This document shows positions 32,733 through 42,724 of a stretch of 64,000 bases of DNA, piece by piece. The notes below the pieces were generated by a model. The model did not search any database and had not been told where the DNA came from. It saw only the letters and a list, made by a program, of their open reading frames with translations. The number at the start of each line of letters is the position of its first letter. Position 1 is the stretch's first letter. The stretch covers positions 1 to 64,000 of the forward strand of contig JAHQRK010000001.1 of NCBI GenBank assembly GCA_019828595.1, read 5' to 3'. Made by a program: the position numbers and the translations under genes. The DNA comes from Aphanomyces cochlioides. Lineage: Eukaryota; Oomycota; Saprolegniomycetes; Saprolegniales; Verrucalvaceae.

Positions 32733-33890
32733 TAAAGAATGTTGAAATCCATACCATTATATCGTTTTTATCATTGTGTTGTTGGTGTGACCATGTCGAG
32801 AGGCTTGTTCAGAAGACAGCATGCTATTTCAGACACCGTTTTGGTCATATAGATCAAGTGAACGGTGCACGCACTTCTGGCGCGCTACGTAGCTCGTAGA
32901 TAAAGATAAACACGGAGTGGTGTATGAAGTCCGTACCATCTTACACAGCTGAATTTGATTTAAAGGTTGTGTGATCTTACAATCATTACCCTTAGCATTT
33001 GTTGACAGCAGTTGGTGAATGTTACAATGATCATGTCCACCAGCTATGCTCCACCAGCTATGCTATTAAATATGGTTAATTGGCTACTAGATAGCCATAC
33101 AGCTTGTTCACAGCAGTTGGAGTATTTGTCGATGATCATTTCCAGAACCTGTGCTAGTTGAGATGACAATTTGGTAGTTAGATGGCCCAGTAGCGTGTTG
33201 GGAGGAGTTGCTACATCTAACAATGATAGTGACCAACTGCAATGTCATTCGAGATGCTTATTTGCTGAATAGATAGTGAACTGAATGTTTTATGCACTGC
33301 CGACACGCAATGTAGTTCGTAGATAAAGACACCGAGTGCGTGAAGTACATACCATCACACATCTAAATTCAATGTGAAGGTTGTGTGATCTTGCAATGAT
33401 CACCCTCTGTAGCTTATTGATAGCAGTTGATGTATCTAGTAATCATCATGTCCACCAACTATGCTATTCGAGATGGTTATTTGGCCATTAGATAGTCCTG
33501 CAGCGCGTTGGGAGCAGTTAGGGTAATTTTCAATGATCGTGTCCAACTGCTATGCTATTGGAGATGCTTATTTGGTCGTTAGATAGTCAACCGAACGTGC
33601 TATGCACTACTACCATGCTACTAAGCACGTAGATAATGATAAATACGAAGCACATGAAGTCCAAATTATCATACAGTTAAATTCTATGTGAAGGTTGTGT
33701 GATCTTGCAATCATCGCCCTCTGGCTGTATAAATCAATTACTTGCCCCCCTCATTATAAAAAATATGAAAATATCGATTTATCCAATCAGATTCATTGAT
33801 GGGTTTTCAAACAGTTTCCTTGGTTAATTTTGAATTTGGAGGGAAACTCTTTGAATCGATATACACCTACACATTTGAATCATCGACACC
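32733..33890. other. Noncoding, mostly degenerate tandem repeats
   Basis: Apart from the repeat region annotated below, nothing is recognised. 33740-33890 is an AT-rich leader before the next transposase. Confidence 0.45.
32880..33740. repeat. Degenerate satellite-like tandem repeats
   Basis: A block including CGTAGATAAAGA, GAAGTCC-TACCATC and AAGGTTGTGTGATCTTGCAAT recurs at about 32896, 33319 and 33629. Between these, a smaller unit of roughly 100 bp with TATGCTATT-GAGATGGTTATTTGG and GTTAGATAGTC recurs several times. Copies are diverged, so the array is old. Confidence 0.6.
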
Positions 33891-35158
33891 ATGTCATGTC
33901 AGCGAATCGTCGATCAAATCCAGGCGGCACTCGCAAGAGTGCTTGCAGGAGAGAGACAGACCGATGTGAGCCGTGAAACAGGTATTCCCTACCGATCGTT
34001 GAAACTGTATGTCAGCAAGGCAAGGAAGGGGTTATCCTTGGACCGAGCAACATGTGGTCCGAAGCCCAAGTTGCCACCTGAATGCGAACAAAGAATCGAA
34101 GATTGGATATTTGGTATGCAGCATGTCGGGCATCCAGTCAGTCGAGACGATGTTCTGTACGTTGCGCAAGAGATTTATAAGGAGCTCAACATCGACAGCC
34201 TCGGCCCAGGATGGTACCAACGTTTCCTAGCTCGACACCCGACTATTACATCGCCAATCTCAGACAATATCAAGAGTGAGAAACGAAGCAAACAAATCTG
34301 ATCTTGAAAGACTATTCAACACAATTACAAAACTTGCCATTGAAGAGAAGGTAACTTCAGACAGAATCTTCAACATGGATGAGACAGGATTCAACTCACA
34401 CACCAAGTCGACAAGAGTGCTTGCGATGAAGGGTTCCAAGAATGTGTGGTCAAAGAAGATTCCAATCAACTTCCACATGACCATTGTCGCGTGCGCAAGT
34501 GCATCAGGACTGGTCATCCCACCACTCTACATCATTGAAGGCAAGCGACTCGACATTGACGTTGTCAAGGCATGCACTGTACCTGGATCAGCTGTGACAT
34601 GCTCTGATTCTGGTTTCATCAATGGTCAAGTGTTCAATCAAAGTCGATGCCAACACACCGCTGTCCGTGAAGCGCCCTTTGATCTTGGTTTTTGATGGCT
34701 ACAAGTTGCATTTTTCTGATCCCAGTGTGATTGAACGGGCAAACGAGCTTCAGATATTGATGGTCTATCTTCCAGCCAATGCGACTCATGTCATCCAGCA
34801 GCCCTTGGATATATGTGTCTTTGGTCCGCTGAAGAAGAAGATAAGGAAACTGTTATGGCAGGTAAAAGCGAAGACCCCTAGCTGTTCAATTTCCAAACAC
34901 GAAGCTGTTACTATTGCTTGTGATGAGTGGCTATCGTCTCGTATTGACGCCAATATTGTCAGTAGTTTCGCTTCCTGTGGTCTGTATCCTCCATCATTGG
35001 TTCAGATGTCTGAAAAACTCAAGAAATATACGACCGGTGGGACAAACAATGACGTTATCGCATCTTGGATGAAGCGCAAGAGTTGGATTGAAGACAAAGT
35101 GTTAACGTTACCCCCGAAAATGCAACGAAAACAGTTGACGTGGCCGGTCGATTGCTAA
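33891..35158 (+). pseudogene. Pogo-like DDE_1 transposase, two frameshifts
   Basis: 33891-34301: N-terminal helix-turn-helix (TDVSRETGIPYRSLKLYVSK) and CENPB-like part (GPGWYQRFLARHP). 34276-34695: RIFNMDETGFNSH with the first Asp, then TIVACASASGLVIPP. 34622-35158: PLILVFDGYKLHFSD (second Asp), LPANATHVIQQPLDICVFGP (third Asp) and a C-terminal tail. Two +1 shifts, near 34280 and 34650, break an otherwise full gene of about 420 codons. Few other lesions, so inactivation is probably recent or reflects sequence errors. Confidence 0.75.
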
Positions 35159-35736
35159 CGAAACAATTAGTGACATCATGAAAACGTCGACGTCAAAATC
35201 AAAACGCCAGAAAACGTCAACTCAAGACAAAGAAAACAACTATATAGCAATTGTTTTAGTTGAAGTGACTACTGAACTAAAAGTGCATTTTATTTGACTA
35301 ATTCCCACGGAAAAGCTTAGCATTAAAGTCTAGGTGCTCCATCCGACGAATAATCGCGGATTTCTATTCAACGAGAACACCGCTAACCTGTTGCTTCGGT
35401 CTATGACCCCGAATGGACTTGTCCCGGTGGAACCGAAGCGTAGGATAGTGGAGTCGATGGCTTGGAGCAGCCCCAAATGGTTTAAGACGAACGCTTGCTT
35501 GGTCGGTGGAAAAAGTCAGAATGAGGAGGATAGATCAAAGGCTAGTCAAACTCCTGGAATTCCAGAATTTCGTTCTAGATGTTCCGGAAAATATCTTGTC
35601 AGAAACAATATTCTTGCAACATTATATAAATAGATAGGTTTAGGTATATTAATTTTCAGGAAATTGCTTCGATACTTTAAACAAGTAAAAAGAGGGCAAG
35701 AAATTGATTTTTCGAGAAATTTCCACTAAGGACATA
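35159..35736. other. No recognised gene; upstream flank of CRN locus
   Basis: A 99-codon frame (35334-35633) has no family features. 35692-35716 (AGGGCAAGAAATTGATTTTT) resembles 37649-37672 on the far side of the mariner element. The mariner therefore seems to sit in the 5' flank of the CRN gene. Confidence 0.4.
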
Positions 35737-37516
35737 CTACTCTGTCCCGAAATGTTTTTCCACTTAGTGTAATTGGTCCAAATTAAGGCCATTTTTCAAT
35801 GTAATTGAGCGCAATTGATGGATATCAAAGTATTTCTGCCAATAATTGCAACAGTATTGCTCATGGTCGCCAGAGTCAGTCATTTCGAGGCAAGACACAT
35901 TATCCAAAATGGACCAATCATATCGAACAATAAATAATTTTTTGGCCAATCAATTGCTGAGAAGTGGACAAAGCCACTTTTACCCCATTGCAATTTCCGA
36001 CGACTGCCATGGGCAAGAAGGGTCCGAATTTGTCTGACGACGACAAAATCGTCATTTGTGCTGAATTATCTGCCACGCAAGCCGAAGGCAAACTCAATCG
36101 TGGTGCTCTCAAGCAAGTTGCAGTGAAATATTGCCGTTCAACTAGAACTATTGCTGACCTTTGGAAGATGTACAAGATGGGACTTAACAATAGAACACCC
36201 TTGGCTGCAATTACCAGCAAGATAAAGTCAAATCCTGGCCGAAAGGGAATGACACCGACAGAAATACAGTCTCGCGTTCGAAAGGTGTCATTCCATCTCC
36301 GCCAGAATTTGAGAACGCTAGCTGAGGAAACGGGAATTGCTAAGACAATACTCCACCGTGCAAAGAAGGCCGGATTTTTGCGCTGCACTACAAATCGACT
36401 CAAGCCACGTCTCACAAATGAACACCATAAACAACGATTGGAGTTTGCGTTGGCCCATCTTGTTCCGTTTGAAGGCTCACTTGACTACACATTTAAACCA
36501 TTAAACAATGTCGTCCACGTGGACGAAAAGTGGTTTTACCTTGCCAAGATTGACCAGAAGATATACCTCCTCCCTGACGAAACGGGTCCTGTTAGGACGA
36601 TTCACAACCAGCGATTTATACCAAAGATCATGTTCCTGGCGGCAGTTGCAGAACCAAGAGTCGATGAATTGACTGGTGTGTTTTTCGATGGCAAAATAGG
36701 CATATGGCCTTTTATTGAGCGCCAACCAGCTGCACGCTCAAGTAAAAATCGTCCAAAGGGTACCCTTATTACCGTGCCTGTGTCAGTCACAAGGTCGGTT
36801 TACCGTGCTACTTTGATTGAAAAAGTTATCCCCGCCATCAAGTCCAAATGGCCTGCCGGGTCAACTCGTTCTGTTGTCATCCAGCAAGATAATGCGCCGG
36901 TGCATGTCTGTTTGAGCGATCCGAATGTGACAGAGGCTTGCAAGGCTGATGGTTGGAATATCACGATGTCAAATCAACCACCAAAAAGCCCAGATTTAAA
37001 TATATTAGATCTGGGTTTTTTCAACTCGATCCAAACTTTGCAATATCGCAAAGTTGCACGAAATGTGGATGAATTGGTCACTGCTGTTGAAGATGCTTTC
37101 AACGAGCTGTCTTCCGAAAAGTTGCAGAACAATTTTGCGACCCTGCGTTGTGTCATGCGAGCAATCATGGAAAATGGAGGTGGCAATGAATTCAAAATTC
37201 ATCACTCTGGAAAAGCTCAAGCTCGCCGCGACGGCTCTTTTGGAGATCCTGAACTTGTGCCCATATCCATTGCCGAGAATGCTCAAGACTTACTCACTGA
37301 AATGTATGCCCGCAAGGAAGATGAAATGGCGGTCCATGAATTGTGCTCCACGTTCAACAATCTTGGGATTCCTCACGATGTTGAATTCTGCGAGCTTTAA
37401 CTTGTTTTGAATATACTTTTCATTTTCACTTCGTTTTATTATAGAAATATAAAAGTGGAAGATCATTTCGGGACACCAAAAAAAACATACTAGAGAAACT
37501 TTCCGGGACAGAGTAG
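35737..37516 (+). mobile_element. Intact mariner-like element (DD39D)
   Basis: Inverted ends CTACTCTGTCCCGAAATG (left) and CTACTCTGTCCCGGAAAG (right, reverse complement). TA is duplicated on both sides (35735-35736, 37517-37518). The length of 1,780 bp and the fully open transposase make it a candidate for recent or present mobility. Confidence 0.9.
36009..37400 (+). CDS. Mariner transposase, plant-like DD39D, intact
   Basis: 463 residues from ATG 36009 (MGKKGPNLSDDDK); the frame is open 15 codons further upstream without an ATG. N-terminal helix-turn-helix regions span about residues 1-120 (CRSTRTIADLWKMYKM; LRTLAEETGIAKTILHRAKK). Catalytic Asp lie in VVHVDEKWFY, VVIQQDNAPVHV and SPDLNILDLGFF. 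The spacing between the last two is 39 residues, the DD39D type best known from plant mariner elements, with the same QPPKSPDLN-x-LDLGFF context. It would cut and paste the surrounding 1.78-kb element at TA sites. No stops or frameshifts. Confidence 0.88.
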   Translation: MGKKGPNLSDDDKIVICAELSATQAEGKLNRGALKQVAVKYCRSTRTIADLWKMYKMGLNNRTPLAAITSKIKSNPGRKGMTPTEIQSRVRKVSFHLRQNLRTLAEETGIAKTILHRAKKAGFLRCTTNRLKPRLTNEHHKQRLEFALAHLVPFEGSLDYTFKPLNNVVHVDEKWFYLAKIDQKIYLLPDETGPVRTIHNQRFIPKIMFLAAVAEPRVDELTGVFFDGKIGIWPFIERQPAARSSKNRPKGTLITVPVSVTRSVYRATLIEKVIPAIKSKWPAGSTRSVVIQQDNAPVHVCLSDPNVTEACKADGWNITMSNQPPKSPDLNILDLGFFNSIQTLQYRKVARNVDELVTAVEDAFNELSSEKLQNNFATLRCVMRAIMENGGGNEFKIHHSGKAQARRDGSFGDPELVPISIAENAQDLLTEMYARKEDEMAVHELCSTFNNLGIPHDVEFCEL

Positions 37517-37764
37517 TAAAAATAAGACGAATAATGTTGTGAAATGGCCCAATAAGGAATGCGATTAAAGATGAGACAATTCCCTACAACCCAATACTTT
37601 CAAATTCCTTTTGACGAAGATAAAGGCTTCAAATTTGAAGAAGAGGAAAGGGGCAAGGAATTGATTTTTTACGTTATGGTTATTGACGATTGTCCAAAAC
37701 CTCCCAGGTTGTACGGATAATTATACGTATGGGCTTTTTTCCTAACTGTAAGAGAATTTCAAAA

Positions 37765-39540
37765 ATGCTCTCTGCATGGTACCAACTGGTTGACGAGAAA
37801 GGAGCCGCGTACAACGGGATGACGGTAGCCAAGGTGACGATCTCTTCTGTAAGCGATGTTCATGATTTCAGAGATGCTGTGTATGCGAAGAACCTAAGAA
37901 AGTTATCTGCATATGACGCAAACGATCTCCTTGTTTATGCCAACATCCATGTCAATACTCTTATCGCCCTGGAAGACCCGATCCAGAAATATGGTGCATC
38001 ACCGGAAAATGCCCTTGTGGTGCGTGTTCCGTCGCGAGAGAGTGGCGTTCAGTTATCATATCTGAATGGTATGAATCGGCCAGCACCTCATCTTGCACGC
38101 ACGGAGCTTGTCGAACGTGTCTTTGCAACAATGAAGTCCAGCCGACAACGCTTCTTCCTCTTCGTCTCGCCAGGAGCATCGGGGAAGACATCGCTCTTGC
38201 AGCTGTTTGCTGACAGATATCCTCACCTGAATTGTATCTACATTTCATTTCTTGATCCCGACCAATTGGCGGTCGAATTACTGCGCTCATGTCGGATCGA
38301 CCTCTATGGTGAAACAACATCTCTCGACCCAAATCAAGATCATGTTGTCATGGTGGACGATGCACAAGCGAAGTATGATGAGACGGGATTTTGGCACAAA
38401 TTGGTCAAAGTTGCCTCGATGTGGTTACCAGACAACATTCGTTTCATCATCTGCGCAACGCATGCGCTAGAAGGCGGCGTGGCGAGTCCAGTTGAGTTCC
38501 AATCGCTCTTGAAGTTCAGCAGAAGAGATTTCGTCTTGAGTGATGCGGAAGCAGAACAATTTTTGATGTTGCCAACTACCGGGTTGCCTGAAAAAATGAA
38601 GAAACAGGCTTTCGTTCAGTTACTCATTCGCGAGTGCGGTGGACTTATCGGTGCGTTGCGGATTTCAATTGACGCAGTGGTAAGCTTTTTCGCCAAAGAC
38701 CCATCTCCGTCAGAGACTGAATTGATTGTGTACTACCTATCTCAAGATTGTCTACAGCTTATGGCGCGATGTTTCGGTGTGAAACATACCACAGTAACCA
38801 GTGTGAATCTTCAGCAGTTTTTGATCCAGTGCCTCGTTGTCGCGCCGAATGTTGTATCGTTGAGCTCGATGCTTGCAGACGAAGACGATCCTTGCTTTCT
38901 GAACTTGAAGAAAGGTGGTATTATTGTCGAAGATGACTATCGGCTAGTGAGATTTTCATCTCCATTGGCCGAGAAGTACTACAGCAAGTGGCTTCTTCCG
39001 AATCGAGCATTTGAGAATCCGTCCTCTTTGCGTGACCTGATTGAAAAAGTTGTCGGCAGCATGTCGGCATCTGCGTTACGGCAATCTATAGTTGGGAAGT
39101 CTAATTTCCCCAAGGAAGCTACATTTCAGCACCAATTCATGCAAGGCCTTGCTTTGAACACCCACGTGTCGTGCTCCATTTGTCCAGAGTTGTCGCGCGT
39201 GTTCCCAGCATCGCCAAACGGTGGCGATCAGGCACTGAGGATCAATGGAGAAATTGACTTCTATCTCAATGGGACTTTGCGATGGGGAATTGAGCTGCTG
39301 GTGAATGGAGACAAGATTGGCGAGCACATGGCACGATTCGCCGAAGGTGGAAAATACTCTGCACTTGGTGTTAAAGACTATGCAGTTGTTGACCTGCGAG
39401 GCAACCCGACTGGGGAAGTCACAAATGTCTCTCGCATGGAGAAGCGCGTCACGTTGTTCTTCCAATTGAATGACTTCTCATGTTGCCGTTGCATTTTTGG
39501 ACTGGACGGATCCATCTTTGAGATTCGGTTGAAGAACTAA
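37765..39540 (+). CDS. Crinkler (CRN) family effector with NTPase and REase-like nuclease domains
   Basis: 591 residues from ATG 37765; an in-frame ATG at 37729 would add 12. Residues 1-100 match the ubiquitin-like Crinkler header (YQLVDEKGAAYNGM; VYAKNLRKLSAYDANDLLVY, the counterpart of the LFLAK/LYLAR segment). A P-loop NTPase follows: GASGKTSLLQ from residue 137 and HVVMVDDAQ near 195. The C-terminal 120 residues resemble a PD-(D/E)XK nuclease: GEIDFYLNGTLRWGIELLVN with Asp near 497 and Glu near 508, then GEHMARFAEGGKY. This header-NTPase-REase order is an established CRN architecture; such proteins act inside host cells, often in nuclei. No classical signal peptide is seen, as in many Saprolegniales CRNs. 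The gene is intact. Confidence 0.85.
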   Translation: MLSAWYQLVDEKGAAYNGMTVAKVTISSVSDVHDFRDAVYAKNLRKLSAYDANDLLVYANIHVNTLIALEDPIQKYGASPENALVVRVPSRESGVQLSYLNGMNRPAPHLARTELVERVFATMKSSRQRFFLFVSPGASGKTSLLQLFADRYPHLNCIYISFLDPDQLAVELLRSCRIDLYGETTSLDPNQDHVVMVDDAQAKYDETGFWHKLVKVASMWLPDNIRFIICATHALEGGVASPVEFQSLLKFSRRDFVLSDAEAEQFLMLPTTGLPEKMKKQAFVQLLIRECGGLIGALRISIDAVVSFFAKDPSPSETELIVYYLSQDCLQLMARCFGVKHTTVTSVNLQQFLIQCLVVAPNVVSLSSMLADEDDPCFLNLKKGGIIVEDDYRLVRFSSPLAEKYYSKWLLPNRAFENPSSLRDLIEKVVGSMSASALRQSIVGKSNFPKEATFQHQFMQGLALNTHVSCSICPELSRVFPASPNGGDQALRINGEIDFYLNGTLRWGIELLVNGDKIGEHMARFAEGGKYSALGVKDYAVVDLRGNPTGEVTNVSRMEKRVTLFFQLNDFSCCRCIFGLDGSIFEIRLKN

Positions 39541-40071
39541 ATCCCTGTGGTCGATGCATCTTTTGTTTTAGTTGCACTTGAATGAATTAGCACACTCTAT
39601 CGTTAAGCGTGTCTTAATCGTATTGGTGGTTGATCGGACGTCGACGCACTCATACTTTTTTGATGCGTGGAGTGATGACTTCAAGGAGAAAATCAAACGA
39701 TATTTAAAAATGCATGTTGGGAAGAAAGCAAGTAAAGCTAACGATGGAATCTGCCAGTGACTCAGGTCCATCTTTTCGAAGATCACAATGTACGAAGAAA
39801 GCATCTAGTTCATCTTGCAATATCCAAATTGCTAATCGAGCAACTCTTTCCAGATGAAAAATCATTGAAACAAGTCAACAAGCGAGATCTGCTGGGATTG
39901 TTCAGCTAATTTCGACAGCATTTGCTTTTACTCTGCAGGGAATTCCCCCAGATTTGCCGTCGTTTTGCCCCCCCCTTTGACGATGAAGAATCCAAGGAGG
40001 AAGCGTAGACGAGGAGGCTAACTAGGTTTGATATAGTCTCCAACATTTACCAAGAACAAAGATTCATCACA
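39541..40071. other. No recognised gene
   Basis: Fragments of possible coding sequence in shifting frames, such as THSYFFDAWSDDFKEKIKRY (39640-39700) and LIEQLFPDEKSLKQVNKRD (39830-39890). I cannot assign a family. It may be the decayed end of another effector-like gene. Confidence 0.3.
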
Positions 40072-41000
40072 CTATCGTCTTGTTTGAAAACGTGGGGCTA
40101 AGATTCGGTCTTGTTCCTTCGGTATATTCAATTTTGCCAGTTTGGCCACTTTGGACATCTGGTCGAGTGTAACTATATCATATTTTGATTCCACGAGGAA
40201 GAGTGTGCGCACTGACGGTGGAGCAGCCAGCATGAGGTCTTTTAATCCCTCGAAATCCACGCCAGTGTCATCCACACAGTGGTATTCCAAATATTCAAGG
40301 TGACAAAAGTCTTGAGCCATTCGAATCGCACCGTCGTCTTCGAGCGAGCTGTTTTCAAAGCTGATAGCTTAAATTTGCGACGATCGTAGCAATGGGAATA
40401 GCATTTCCCACACAGGCTGAAATGTCGAGGAGGGAAGCCCGTGGAGATGCAAGTTGGTTGCGTTTGTCTGAATCGCCATTCGAAATGCATCAATCATCAC
40501 GGTAATACCGTCAACGTTTTGAATAGACTGTAGATTACAATAGAAAAAAGTCCATGGCGACTTCTCGACGGAGCCAGTCGTACAATCCGTGGAATCTCAA
40601 ATAGGATAGATTGGCGCCTAATATTTCCAAATGACGGAGCGCTGGACTTTGAAATGCAGTCGACACGACTTGATGCAACAAATTCGTCGTTCCTCACGAA
40701 AAGTTGACCAATGTGAGGTTTTGTACGGGATTTTGCTCGATCCATTCGGTCGCCAGGGATGCATCGATTATGCAGTGATATAAAGCTTCGCCTTCAAACG
40801 TCTGCAGTTTCAGCTCTCGTAGAAATGACATAGTGGAAAACTTGAAAAGAGTTTTGGCCATGGCTGGAGTAAAGTCGTGTAACTCAAAATCAAACTGCGT
40901 TGTGCAATTTTCTTTCCAATGGCTGAGCGACTTGTAGGAACATCTTCATCTGCGAGATGGATGCCTTGGGATGGATACATTGACGTAGCCATGGCAAATC
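40072..41000 (-). pseudogene. Leucine-rich-repeat (F-box/RNI-like) pseudogene
   Basis: Minus strand. Segments include DFTPAMAKTLFKFS, SFLRELKLQTFEGEALYHC, TEWIEQNPVQNLTLVNFS, ALRHLEILGANLSYLRF and, in 40320-40072, FCHLEYLEYHCVDDTGVDFE and FLVESKYDIVTLDQMSKV. The spacing of Leu suggests ribonuclease-inhibitor-like repeats as in oomycete F-box/LRR hypothetical proteins. Several stops and shifts. This copy extends further 3' than the one at 26304-27112, so it is the likely source. Confidence 0.5.
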
Positions 41001-41109
41001 AACATCAACATCAAATCACATCACGATTTCGTCATAATACATTGCGATTTTCATGCACTGACATGAACTTTGACACTTCGTCCATCTCAGTTAAGTCAAG
41101 TCGAGGCCA
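40301..41109 (-). repeat. 809-bp direct repeat, copy 2
   Basis: Same orientation and length as 26304-27112, about 14.0 kb away, with a single difference seen by eye. Both ends of the match are sharp. Confidence 0.85.
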
Positions 41110-41605
41110 AAGTTGATGGTTTCTCCAGCCAAGGAAGTATAAATGCCAAATATGCTCTAGAGGACTCATGATGTTGTCTTGACGACGAATTCCATCGGCC
41201 ATCCACGAGACACCATAGTGGAGACGTATGTGCCAAAAAAGTGCTGTAACAAAAATGCATCAAAAAGTTTAAGGAGAGCACAAGCCAAAATGGGTATCTT
41301 TGCCGATATATAATCTTTTTGGCATGTTAATCATCTCGACCAGCAATTTCGCAAGCAGATAAGTGCCAAGTAATCGGTCGTTTATCCATGCAAGATATAC
41401 AATAAATGCTGAATCACCTGTTTGTTTCGAGTCCTATTCATCATCCGACACAATTGCAAAGACTTTACTTCATTCGAATGTATTCAAAAGTTGCGGTTGC
41501 CATTGGGTGCAATATCTTCACATCTTGATGAGAACATTTCACTCGATTACACAGAGGACAGTGTCTATTCTTTTCATTTCAATGTATAAACCTCTATCAA
41601 TGTAA
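41110..41605. other. No recognised gene
   Basis: Contains GCTGAATCACCTGTTTGTTTCGAGTCC (41408 region), which has a diverged match near 43366. Both lie close to lyase copies, so they may be remnants of an older duplication. Confidence 0.35.
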
Positions 41606-42724
41606 TTAGAGATCGCTTGTACAAAAATTCATTGCCGACACTGACATTTTCGCCGCGGCCTTAGGAGTGTACGTGGTCGCGATTCTGTTCATGGTGCTGA
41701 TCACGTTGCTATCGCCGGTGTTGACAAAAGCGCCACTTGAAACAAACGCGTCAGGCACGCACGCCCGCTTGAACGTGGAAGTGCACAATGCCTTGTTGGC
41801 ATTTGTCGTCGACATGACGTTGCCTGTCTTGTCTGCGGTGCTCGAAAGCGTCGTCTTCTCAAAGTAGTTTCCTTCGGACAACACATGCGCACTCCCCAAA
41901 CCGTCGATGGAATATCCAGCGTTGTCAAACTAGTAGTTGTTGGCGAGATGAGCGTAGACATTCGTACCATTGACCTTTTGTGCACAGCCCGACGTACCTT
42001 TCACCATATTGTTGAGAAAACTTGACAGTGGTGCCGTCTAAGATGATAGTCCAGTGGTGGCGGCCATCGCAAGAAGGCGACCACCAATTCCGAGTTGGAA
42101 ATAGTGAGACTTTCTACCCCCGTGTCACTGGTGACCAACATTTGACGACCGACGAGCGACACTTTGACGTGATCGATCCAAATTTTCTTGAGTGCGACAT
42201 TGTTCCGGCCTTGGATGTGGATGGCATCGCCACCCCAGACAAGCGAAGGATTCAAGTTGGATATTTTGAATGATAACGTTGTCACCATTGATCACACCCT
42301 TGAGACCTTCGCCACGGAGAGTTTTGTTGGAGGCCACAACGAGAGGATTTGAGGTACCAGCAAGATCATATGTGATAGTAACAGGAGTTCATTCGTGCAA
42401 CCGCCAGTGCCATTCCATCCTCACCAAGGTTGGATGATCACATTTTGGCCATTGTACCCGTTGTTCTTGGCGATGCACGTCCTGGCGTTCTCAGGTTGGC
42501 ATCCCGTTTCTGTCTTCGTACTTTCAGTTCCATGAAAATAGAAGCCTTTGTTCAAGACAATGACACGCGGCGTCGAGTAGCTCAAGTAGGTCTTGAGTTG
42601 GGTGATGGTTGTGGGGTAGCCGAGCCGCCACCGGTGACGCCAGCGGCAACACCAGGTGCAAACCCCCAAGAATCATGTCGGTGTTGACGGTAAAAATGAC
42701 CGCGATGAGGGCGACGATCTTCAT
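41606..42724 (-). pseudogene. Pectin lyase pseudogene (PL1)
   Basis: Minus strand from ATG 42724 (MKIVALIAVIFTVNTDMILG, an intact signal peptide). Frames then change: [53 protein letters not shown], and an open C-terminal part 41899-41606 with [19 protein letters not shown] and [16 protein letters not shown]. At least four shifts and the loss of the CDG-H-YW and SGRSPK region (42000-42060) show it is dead. It is closest in sequence to the copy at 44348. Confidence 0.85.

Noticed and set aside
32880..33740. CRISPR-like array
   Set aside because: Repeat units are diverged and of unequal spacing, without short identical repeats and unique spacers; the sequence is eukaryotic.
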